DNA of 17,718 nt, taken from positions 1 through 17,718 of the forward strand of contig JBDKFN010000036.1 in NCBI GenBank assembly GCA_039798705.1, in the 5' to 3' direction. Source of the DNA: CAIKLP01 sp039798705. Lineage in GTDB: Bacteria; Bacteroidota; Bacteroidia; Sphingobacteriales; Sphingobacteriaceae. Shown here piece by piece: positions 1 through 6,726 of the stretch; the first letter of the stretch is position 1, and the number at the start of each line of letters is the position of its first letter. The position numbers and the translations under genes were made by a program. The notes under the pieces were generated by a model. It searched no databases, was not told the DNA's origin, and was given only the letters and a program-made list of their open reading frames with translations.

Positions 1-69
1 TCAAAGTAAAAAAGAGGTCCAATAACATTAGCAGGTTTTACAACTGGCCAACCACTAACAGATTTTTCG

Positions 70-453
70 GTGAGTGATTTAAACGGAAAAGTATACAATA
101 AAGCCAGTTTTGCAGGTAAAATTTTAGTGATAAATTTTTGGTTCAAAGATGCTGCACCATGTAAAGCAGAAATTCCAGATTTAAATAAAATTTTTGATAG
201 ATATAAAAACAAAAATGTGGTTTTCTTAGCGCCAACTTATGAGCCAGCAGACGAAGTGAAAGATTTCTTAAAAACAAATCCTTTCAAATACATCATTTGT
301 TCAGATGTAGATGATATGATCATCAATATGAAAATAACCAAATATCCTACCCATGTTATAGTTGATCAAAATGGCGTAGTTTCATTTGTGACCATTGGTC
401 AAACTGGCAATGTGTTAGAGACTTTAGTGCGTGAAATAGAACACCTATTATAA
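70..453 (+). CDS. TlpA/AhpC-type thioredoxin-fold protein, 5' end incomplete or broken, degenerate active site
   Basis: The translation has a thioredoxin fold of the TlpA/redoxin type: a strand-rich start (DLNGKVYNKASFAGK), the core NFWF strand, an active-site helix (PCKAEIPDLNKIF), a cis-proline segment (KYPTH) and a VDQNG turn. In the family the active site is normally CxxC. Here the matching residues read AAPC, so the first (nucleophilic) cysteine is an alanine and only the second cysteine remains, which makes ordinary disulfide reductase activity doubtful. The GTG at 70 is the first usable start in this frame, but coding similarity clearly begins earlier: the in-frame translation from about 19 (GQPLTDFSVSDLNGK) looks like the usual beginning of such a domain. 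An in-frame TAA at 7-9 next to six A bases blocks extension, so the true N-terminus, probably with a signal peptide, is either out of frame or outside the window. The next gene starts directly after the stop codon. Confidence 0.75.
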   Translation: MSDLNGKVYNKASFAGKILVINFWFKDAAPCKAEIPDLNKIFDRYKNKNVVFLAPTYEPADEVKDFLKTNPFKYIICSDVDDMIINMKITKYPTHVIVDQNGVVSFVTIGQTGNVLETLVREIEHLL

Positions 454-1695
454 ATGATTCAATTCGAGAAATTTACATTACCTAATGGATTAAGGGTAAT
501 TGTACAAGAAGATTTTACCAGCCCAATGGCTGTTTTAAATGTGATTTACGATGTAGGTGCTAAGGATGAAAACCCTAACCAGACTGGCTTTGCTCATTTA
601 TTTGAACATTTAATGTTTGGTGGTTCCATAAACATTCCTTCCTATGATGAACCTTTACAAAGAGTGGGTGGGGAAAACAATGCTTTTACAAACAACGATT
701 TTACAAACTATTATATTCAAGTTCCTGCTGTAAATATTGAAACAGCTTTTTGGTTAGAATCTGATAGAATGTTAAGTTTAGCATTTTCAGATAAAAGCCT
801 TGAAGTTCAACGCAATGTAGTTATTGAAGAGTTTAAGCAAAGGTATTTGAATCAACCTTATGGTGACGTTTGGTTGAAATTAAAACCCTTAGCTTATCAA
901 GTCCATCCTTATCAATGGGCAACCATTGGTAAAGAAATTGCACATATCGAAAATGCAAAAATGGAAGATGTAAAAGCATTTTTTGCCAAACATTATAACC
1001 CTTCAAATGCAATATTAGTAGTAGCTGGAGCAGTAGGTTTAGCCGATGTAAAAGCATTATGTGAAAAATGGTTTAGCCCAATTCCAGCAGGTGAAAAATA
1101 CCAAAGAAACCTTCCTGTAGAACCAAAGCAAATCGCAGAAAGAACGCAAAAAGTTTCAGCGAAAGTTCCTACAGATGCCATATATAAAGCATTTCATATC
1201 GATAGTAGATTGAGTGGCAAATACAACACCGCCGATTTAATTTCAGATATTTTATCTCGAGGAGAATCTTCCAGATTGTATCAAAGTTTAGTAAAGAACA
1301 AAAGGATTTTCAGCGACATCAATGCTTATATTTCAGGTGATATTGAACCTGGCCTATTAATAGTTGAAGGAAAATTAATGCCTGGAATTACCATGGAGCA
1401 AGCAGATGAAAGCATTTGGATTGCTTTAGATGAATTAAAAAACGATAAAGTTCCTGAAAGAGAATTACAAAAAAACATCAATAAACTTGAATCAGCTTTT
1501 GTATTTGGCGAAATGAGTTTATTGAATAAAGCAATGAATTTGGCCTATTATGAATTAATCGGTGATGCTAATTTGATTAACAAGGAATTGGATCAATATC
1601 AAAAAATAACTGTTGATGCAATTCAGTCATATGCTAAACAAATTTTTCAAAAAGAAAATTGTTCTACCTTATATTACCATAGTCAAAATAATTAA
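454..1695 (+). CDS. M16 family zinc peptidase, catalytic subunit
   Basis: This is a 413-residue, single-unit (M16B/processing-peptidase-like) metallopeptidase. The inverted zinc motif HLFEH lies at residues 48-52 (two zinc histidines and the catalytic glutamate). The third zinc ligand is probably E126 in VVIEEF, about 75 residues downstream as expected. The C-terminal half has the second M16 fold, but the substrate-binding Arg/Tyr pair is not conserved: the matching place reads KNKRIFSD. No signal peptide is visible, so it probably works in the cytoplasm, or its export depends on something I cannot see. It follows the thioredoxin-like gene with no gap, and its TAA overlaps the ATG of the next M16 gene by one base, so the two are probably translated together. 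Known M16B pairs consist of one zinc-bearing and one non-catalytic subunit, and this pair fits. The natural substrate cannot be told from sequence. Confidence 0.93.
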   Translation: MIQFEKFTLPNGLRVIVQEDFTSPMAVLNVIYDVGAKDENPNQTGFAHLFEHLMFGGSINIPSYDEPLQRVGGENNAFTNNDFTNYYIQVPAVNIETAFWLESDRMLSLAFSDKSLEVQRNVVIEEFKQRYLNQPYGDVWLKLKPLAYQVHPYQWATIGKEIAHIENAKMEDVKAFFAKHYNPSNAILVVAGAVGLADVKALCEKWFSPIPAGEKYQRNLPVEPKQIAERTQKVSAKVPTDAIYKAFHIDSRLSGKYNTADLISDILSRGESSRLYQSLVKNKRIFSDINAYISGDIEPGLLIVEGKLMPGITMEQADESIWIALDELKNDKVPERELQKNINKLESAFVFGEMSLLNKAMNLAYYELIGDANLINKELDQYQKITVDAIQSYAKQIFQKENCSTLYYHSQNN

Positions 1696-2972
1696 TGAAA
1701 ATAGATAGAACCACTGCACCTGCTGCATTTGAGCTGAAAAACATTCCTGTCATTCCTGCGAAAGAACACTTGTTTGCCAATGGAATGAAATTGCATTATA
1801 TCAATGGGGGTTCGGAAGAATTAATGCGCATTGAATTTATTTTTGATGCTGGAACAAATAGAGAGCCCAAACCATTAATTGCAAATGCTTGTAACTTTTT
1901 ATTAAATGCGGGTACATCGAAAAGTTCCTCAGTTGAATTAATGGAGCAGATTGATTTTTATGGCGCATATTTTCAGCAAGATGTTACATTTGATAAAGCC
2001 AGTATTACGCTTTATACCTTAAATAAGTACTTATCAGAAACTTTGACGATTGTATTGGATATATTAACTAATTCAGTATTTCCAGCCGAAGAAATTAAAA
2101 CGTATCAGGAAAATACCAAGCAACGATTGGCGATTAACCTTGAAAAAAATGATTTTTTAGCTAAACGAAACTTTAACAATTTACTTTTTGGCAACCAACA
2201 TCCATATGGAAAAATGTTGACTTCAAGAGATTGTGACGAATTGAACCAAGCAGATTTAATTCATTTTTTTAATGAAAATTATCACTTGGCAAATTGTAAA
2301 ATTATTGCAGCGGGCTTAATTACTGAACGAGAAATTCAACTAATAGACGAAGCAATTTCAAAACTTCCAAATGATCCCAAAGTATTGCCATCATTGCCTT
2401 TGATTGAATCAAAAGAAGCTCAAAAATTCTATTTTGAAAAAGAAAATGCATTACAATCTGCCATCAGAATTGGAAAATTAATTGGCAATAAAACCCACCC
2501 AGATTATATTGAATTAATTGTTTTGAATACAATTTTAGGTGGTTATTTTGGTTCGAGGTTGATGGCAAATATCAGAGAAGATAAAGGTTATACTTATGGA
2601 ATAGGATCTGGAATAGCTTCTACTATAGATACTGGTTTTTTCTTCATCACCACTGAAGTTGGGGTAGACGTATGTGAAAGTGCTTTGAAAGAAATCTATA
2701 TAGAAATTGATAAATTAAAAACGGAATTGGTACCAAATGAAGAACTAAATTTAGTTAAAAACTACTTATTGGGAACCTACCTTGGAAGCATTGAAAACGT
2801 GTTCAGTTATGCCGATAAATTCAAAGGAATTTACCCTTATGGGCTAGATTATAGCTATTACAATGAATACTTTAATAAGGTTAAAACCATTAATTCTCAA
2901 CGAATTATGGATTTGGCTAACAAATATTTCGTTTCAGGTACTTTAACAGAGGTAGTTGTAGGAAAAAAATAA
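1695..2972 (+). CDS. M16 family protein, non-catalytic partner subunit
   Basis: This 425-residue protein has the M16 fold, but the zinc motif is gone: where HxxEH should be, before the LLNAGTS segment, the sequence reads NACNF. It keeps the other half of the active site, the R-x6-Y arrangement in REDKGYTYG (R294 and Y301), which in M16B heterodimers comes from the non-catalytic subunit and holds the peptide substrate. The upstream gene shows the reverse pattern (zinc site present, Arg/Tyr absent). The simplest reading is that the two products form one heterodimeric peptidase. The start overlaps the upstream stop in a TAATG, a common sign of coupled translation. No signal peptide is visible. 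The T9SS-exported protein gene follows after 12 bases, so the peptidase may share its transcript; a functional link between them is only inference. Confidence 0.92.
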   Translation: MKIDRTTAPAAFELKNIPVIPAKEHLFANGMKLHYINGGSEELMRIEFIFDAGTNREPKPLIANACNFLLNAGTSKSSSVELMEQIDFYGAYFQQDVTFDKASITLYTLNKYLSETLTIVLDILTNSVFPAEEIKTYQENTKQRLAINLEKNDFLAKRNFNNLLFGNQHPYGKMLTSRDCDELNQADLIHFFNENYHLANCKIIAAGLITEREIQLIDEAISKLPNDPKVLPSLPLIESKEAQKFYFEKENALQSAIRIGKLIGNKTHPDYIELIVLNTILGGYFGSRLMANIREDKGYTYGIGSGIASTIDTGFFFITTEVGVDVCESALKEIYIEIDKLKTELVPNEELNLVKNYLLGTYLGSIENVFSYADKFKGIYPYGLDYSYYNEYFNKVKTINSQRIMDLANKYFVSGTLTEVVVGKK

Positions 2973-2984
2973 TATATTTGAAAG

Positions 2985-4553
2985 ATGAAATTTCTTAAGC
3001 AACTATTTATTTTAGGGATTTTTTGGGCTCCTGCAGCATTTGCACAAATTCCAACGGTGTCAATTGATTCGGTTACTGTATTAAATGACCGTCAGGTTAG
3101 TATTAATTGGCAGGTATCACCAAATACAACGGTAGATGGGTACTATGTTTACAGAATTTACCAAAATAATTTAGGGCAAATGATTTTTGATGCACCTATC
3201 ACCATTAATGGCAGAAGCAATAATCATTTAGTTTATGAAGACAATTTCGGACAAATCGATTTACCAAGTGAAAAATCACTAAGATTTTGGGTTACCGCTT
3301 TTGATAAAGATGTGAATCCAATTGCTCAATCTGGCTTTGATACCTTAGCAGTAAAACCTCATCAAACCATATTTTTAAATCAAACGGTAGATCAATGTAA
3401 TGGTACTGTTTATTTAAGATGGAATGCATATTCTGATAATCATAATGGTTTTTTCAATTCTTTAATTGCGCAAGAAAGCTATGAAATTTATGAAAGCCAA
3501 AATGGAGGTGCATTTAAAAAACTAAACGTTGAGTTAAAAAATCAGAATAGCTACAAACGCAGTGGTTTAATGTCGGGTATCGTTTATCGTTACAAAGTGA
3601 TATCAAGAAGTAACGATATAATGAACATTGGTTCATCATCTACTTCAAACGAAAAAAGTTTTACAGGAACATTTTCTGTAGCTCCATCGTATGTGTATTT
3701 ATACAATGCAACAACTGCAGCAAACAACAGAACTATCACTTTATATTGGATGACCGATACTTCTAGCTGTCGTTTAACCTATTCTATTTTAATGTCAGAA
3801 GACAGCATTAATTTTAAAGAAGTAGCTCGTATAGATTCACAAACTTATACCCGTTTCAATGTTAAACCAATAGACAATTTATTAACAGAAAGGTATGCTT
3901 ACTATTTTAAAATTGTAACTACCACTGCTTGCCCAGATACCATTGATACCAGTAATGTTGTGCGTGTAGTTCGATTAAAAGCAGAATATGTAAACCCAAC
4001 AACCAATAAAATTTCATGGAATAATTATGAAGGTTGGGCTGCAGGTACTGGTTTCTTTGAATTGTACAGAGTGAAAAAAGACAGTGCAGGAATTGATATT
4101 AAAGATTTAATTGCAACTGTGGTACCACCTACAAACACCTTTACAGATATTGATTTAACGCCTCCAGGTATAGATAATGCTACTTATTATTACATGAAAA
4201 CAACGGAAGATGTAAACGATCCGTTTAATATTCAATCGGTTTCCTTGTCAAATAGGGCATATGTCTATAAAGAAATAAAAATTATTGCACCAGAAGTATT
4301 TACCCCTAATGGGTTAACTCCCGTTTTTCGTCCAAGGGTTTTAACAACCAATAACAATAAATTTAGCCTTAGAGTATTTAACAGATGGGGTAAATTGGTT
4401 TTTGAAACAACCGACGAAGTGCTTGGATGGGATGGAAAAGACAAGGATTCACATGATGTTTGCACTCCGGGTGCCTATGTATATGTTGTGGAGTCTACAG
4501 ACGCATTAGGAGCAATAATTAGGAAAAGTGGAACAGTGGCTTTGATAGATTAA
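2985..4553 (+). CDS. secreted fibronectin-III-like protein with gliding-motility (CHU_C) T9SS sorting domain
   Basis: This 522-residue exported protein begins with a signal peptide (residues 1-20: Lys near the start, a hydrophobic core, and AFA before a likely cut ahead of Q21). The middle, about 25-430, has repeated beta-sandwich patterns of fibronectin-III type, such as VSINWQVSPNTTVDGYYVYR and repeated YEIYES, YRYKV and YYYMKT strands. No catalytic motif is visible. Residues 432-522 match the gliding-motility-associated C-terminal domain (CHU_C type): VFTPNG, then LRVFNRWGKLVFE, GWDGKD, PGAYVYVVE and a closing GTVALID. In Bacteroidota this domain directs passage across the outer membrane by the type IX system (type B sorting) and usually attachment to the cell surface. 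The family loop after FTPNG (usually GDGxND) is shortened here to LTPVF. It ends the transcript that contains the M16 pair; a promoter-like element follows before guaB. The role is unknown beyond being a surface or secreted protein. Confidence 0.9.
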   Translation: MKFLKQLFILGIFWAPAAFAQIPTVSIDSVTVLNDRQVSINWQVSPNTTVDGYYVYRIYQNNLGQMIFDAPITINGRSNNHLVYEDNFGQIDLPSEKSLRFWVTAFDKDVNPIAQSGFDTLAVKPHQTIFLNQTVDQCNGTVYLRWNAYSDNHNGFFNSLIAQESYEIYESQNGGAFKKLNVELKNQNSYKRSGLMSGIVYRYKVISRSNDIMNIGSSSTSNEKSFTGTFSVAPSYVYLYNATTAANNRTITLYWMTDTSSCRLTYSILMSEDSINFKEVARIDSQTYTRFNVKPIDNLLTERYAYYFKIVTTTACPDTIDTSNVVRVVRLKAEYVNPTTNKISWNNYEGWAAGTGFFELYRVKKDSAGIDIKDLIATVVPPTNTFTDIDLTPPGIDNATYYYMKTTEDVNDPFNIQSVSLSNRAYVYKEIKIIAPEVFTPNGLTPVFRPRVLTTNNNKFSLRVFNRWGKLVFETTDEVLGWDGKDKDSHDVCTPGAYVYVVESTDALGAIIRKSGTVALID

Positions 4554-4625
4554 TTGGATATTTTCTTCATTATTCAATAATTTTTATACTTTTGTCCTGC
4601 AATTAATAACCCATAATTAATTGCT
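4554..4625 (+). promoter_or_regulatory. guaB promoter region with Bacteroidota -7 element
   Basis: TACTTTTG at 4587-4594 fits the Bacteroidota -7 consensus TAnnTTTG and lies 31 bases before the guaB ATG. The -33 element is weak: only a T-rich TTTTC at 4561-4565 has suitable spacing. A 13-base palindrome, ATTATTCAATAAT (4569-4581), sits between the two and could be an operator or simply AT-rich chance. The transcribed leader would be only about 25 bases and holds an AATTAAT/ATTAATT inverted repeat (4601-4607 with 4616-4622). It is far too short for a purine riboswitch. Confidence 0.5.
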
Positions 4626-6095
4626 ATGAATCTAGATCCAAACAAATTCGTTTCTGAAGGTTTAACCTACGATGATGTATTACTAATTCCTGCTTATTCT
4701 GAGGTTTTACCCAGAGAAGTAAATACATCAACTTTCTTAACAAAGAAAATCAAATTAAATGTTCCAATTGTATCTGCAGCGATGGATACGGTTACTGAAT
4801 CTGATTTAGCCATTGCAATTGCGCAAAATGGTGGAATTGGCATGTTACATAAAAACATGACCATTGCTCGTCAGGCCGAAGAGGTAAGGAAAGTAAAACG
4901 TTCAGAAAGTGGAATGATTCAGGATCCGGTTACTTTGCACCCAGAAGCAACATTATCAGAAGCATTTGCTTTGATGAGGGAATTTAAAATTGGAGGTATT
5001 CCAATTATTGATAAAAATCAACAATTATTGGGAATTCTAACCAATAGAGATATCCGTTTTCAAAAAGATTTAAAATTGAAAGTGAAAACGGTGATGACTA
5101 CTGCTAATCTTATTACAGCTCCTCAAGGAACAGATTTGAAAAAAGCAGAGTTGATACTTCAAAAACATAAAATCGAAAAGTTACCAGTAGTAGATAAAAA
5201 AGGTAAACTAACAGGTCTGATAACTTACAAGGATATTCAGAAGTTTAAAAACTTTCCTAATGCTTGTAAAGATGAGCAAGGACGACTAAGAGTTGGTGCC
5301 GCTGTTGGTGTTACTGCTGACACATTAGAGCGCGTTAGCGCGCTTGTAAATGCGGGAGTTGATGTTATTGCAATTGATACAGCACATGGTCATTCAAAAG
5401 GAGTTATTGAAACTTTAAAAATGGTTAAAAAAGCTTATCCTAAATTACAAGTAATCGCGGGTAATATTGCTACTGCAGCGGCTGCGAAAGCTTTGGCTAA
5501 AGCTGGTGCCGATGCTGTAAAAGTTGGAATTGGGCCAGGTTCAATTTGTACAACTAGAATTATTGCAGGTGTTGGCGTTCCTCAGTTATATGCAGTTTAC
5601 GAATGTGCTAAAGCTTTAAAGGGTACAGGTATTCCAGTGATAGCAGATGGTGGAATTAAACATACAGGCGATATTCCTAAAGCAATAGCAGCAGGAGCGA
5701 GTTGTATTATGGCAGGTTCATTATTCGCAGGAGTTGAAGAATCACCTGGTGAAACTATTATTTACGAAGGAAGAAAATTTAAATCATATCGTGGAATGGG
5801 TTCTATTGAAGCTATGGAAACAGGCTCAAAAGACCGTTATTTCCAAGACGCAGAAGATGACATTAAAAAATTAGTGCCTGAGGGTATTGTAGGTCGTGTT
5901 CCTTATAAAGGCACGCTTGCTGAAGTAATGCATCAATTTGTAGGTGGATTAAAAGCAGGAATGGGTTATTGTGGTGCAGGAACTATTGCTGCTATGCAAC
6001 AAGCTAAATTTGTAAGAATTACAGCAGCAGGTATAAGAGAAAGTCATCCACATGATATTGTGATTACCAAAGAGGCACCTAATTATACTAGATAA
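4626..6095 (+). CDS. guaB: IMP dehydrogenase
   Basis: GuaB oxidises IMP to XMP with NAD+, the committed step of guanine nucleotide synthesis, in the cytoplasm. The 489-residue length equals the usual bacterial enzyme. The N-terminal barrel starts with GLTYDDVLLIPAYSEV. A Bateman module of two CBS domains occupies about residues 95-205 (DPVTLHPEATLSEA and the matching second copy around LPVVDKKGKLTGLITYKDI), and the barrel then resumes. The catalytic loop GIGPGSICTTR carries the nucleophile Cys308. The XMP/phosphate-binding stretch (IADGGIKHTGDI, MAGSLFAG) and the flap region SYRGMGSIEAM are intact. A promoter-like element lies just upstream, and a LOG-family gene follows 8 bases after the stop, probably on the same transcript. 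The coding sequence contains an unusually GC-rich hairpin at 5329-5344. Confidence 0.98.
   Translation: MNLDPNKFVSEGLTYDDVLLIPAYSEVLPREVNTSTFLTKKIKLNVPIVSAAMDTVTESDLAIAIAQNGGIGMLHKNMTIARQAEEVRKVKRSESGMIQDPVTLHPEATLSEAFALMREFKIGGIPIIDKNQQLLGILTNRDIRFQKDLKLKVKTVMTTANLITAPQGTDLKKAELILQKHKIEKLPVVDKKGKLTGLITYKDIQKFKNFPNACKDEQGRLRVGAAVGVTADTLERVSALVNAGVDVIAIDTAHGHSKGVIETLKMVKKAYPKLQVIAGNIATAAAAKALAKAGADAVKVGIGPGSICTTRIIAGVGVPQLYAVYECAKALKGTGIPVIADGGIKHTGDIPKAIAAGASCIMAGSLFAGVEESPGETIIYEGRKFKSYRGMGSIEAMETGSKDRYFQDAEDDIKKLVPEGIVGRVPYKGTLAEVMHQFVGGLKAGMGYCGAGTIAAMQQAKFVRITAAGIRESHPHDIVITKEAPNYTR
5329..5344. repeat. GC-only inverted repeat inside guaB
   Basis: AGCGCG (5329-5334) and CGCGCT (5339-5344) are perfect inverted arms around a TTAG loop, with one further possible G-U pair outside. 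A six-pair stem made almost only of G and C stands out in this AT-rich DNA. It encodes part of ERVSAL and may reflect codon choice only; a role is not shown. Confidence 0.5.
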
Positions 6096-6103
6096 TTATA
6101 AGG

Positions 6104-6688
6104 ATGAAAAGTGTATTGGTTTTTTGTGGTTCAAGCACAGGTAATAATTTAAGACTGGTAGAAGAGGTTAAGTTATTAGCACGTTTACTTGCTGAACAAA
6201 ATATTCGTTTGATATATGGAGGTGGAAATGTTGGTTTGATGGGAATTATCGCAAGCGAAATGTTAGCCAATAACGGAAAAGTTTTAGGGGTAATTCCTGA
6301 ATTTTTAAGATTCAAAGAATCTGGAGATTTGCCTTTAACTGAAAACATTGTAGTGGAGAGCATGCATGAAAGAAAAGCATACATGTGTGACCAAGCAGAT
6401 TATGTTATAACTCTTCCAGGTGGTTTTGGTACCATGGATGAAATGTTTGAAATGCTTACTTGGTTGCAATTGAATTTGCATGCTAAACCCATTGGAATAT
6501 TGAATTTTGAAGGATTCTACGATCCATTACTTTTGCAATTAGATCAAATGCTAACGAATGGGTTTTTAAGACCAGTAAATCGTGAGTTATTAATTTCAGC
6601 TAATGGTGTAAGTGATTTATTAACTCAATTATTGGCTACAAAATTGGAACCAAATGATACTTGGTTTAGAGATAGAGATTTATCTTAA
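6104..6688 (+). CDS. LOG family protein (TIGR00730), probable cytokinin riboside 5'-monophosphate phosphoribohydrolase
   Basis: This 194-residue Rossmann-like protein has both LOG signatures: the M-x-x-R-K motif (M87, R90, K91 in SMHERKAYM) and PGGFGTMDE at residues 105-113. It also has the nucleotide-binding YGGGNVGLMG at 38-47. Family members cleave the N-glycosidic bond of nucleoside 5'-monophosphates (AMP or cytokinin ribotides), releasing the base and ribose 5-phosphate. Older databases mislabel many of them as lysine decarboxylase. In bacteria the true substrate is often unknown, and cytokinin production should not be assumed. The ATG at 6104 lies 8 bases after the guaB stop, so the two are probably co-transcribed, which links it by position to purine nucleotide metabolism. 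The length and both motifs argue for an active enzyme. Confidence 0.9.
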   Translation: MKSVLVFCGSSTGNNLRLVEEVKLLARLLAEQNIRLIYGGGNVGLMGIIASEMLANNGKVLGVIPEFLRFKESGDLPLTENIVVESMHERKAYMCDQADYVITLPGGFGTMDEMFEMLTWLQLNLHAKPIGILNFEGFYDPLLLQLDQMLTNGFLRPVNRELLISANGVSDLLTQLLATKLEPNDTWFRDRDLS

Positions 6689-6726
6689 TTAAAATTTTAA
6701 CGCTTGTTATTTAAAATAAAATAACC

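Noticed and set aside
833..1181. Two - strand frames of 60-75 codons inside the first M16 gene
   Set aside because: They lie opposite a clearly coding frame with zinc motif and show no domain of their own.
4595..4625. Purine riboswitch before guaB
   Set aside because: The likely transcribed leader is about 25 bases, far shorter than any known purine-sensing aptamer.
6689..6700. TTAAAATTTTAA palindrome as a terminator or operator
   Set aside because: It is made only of A and T, has no loop or following T-run, and such 12-mers are expected in DNA of this composition.
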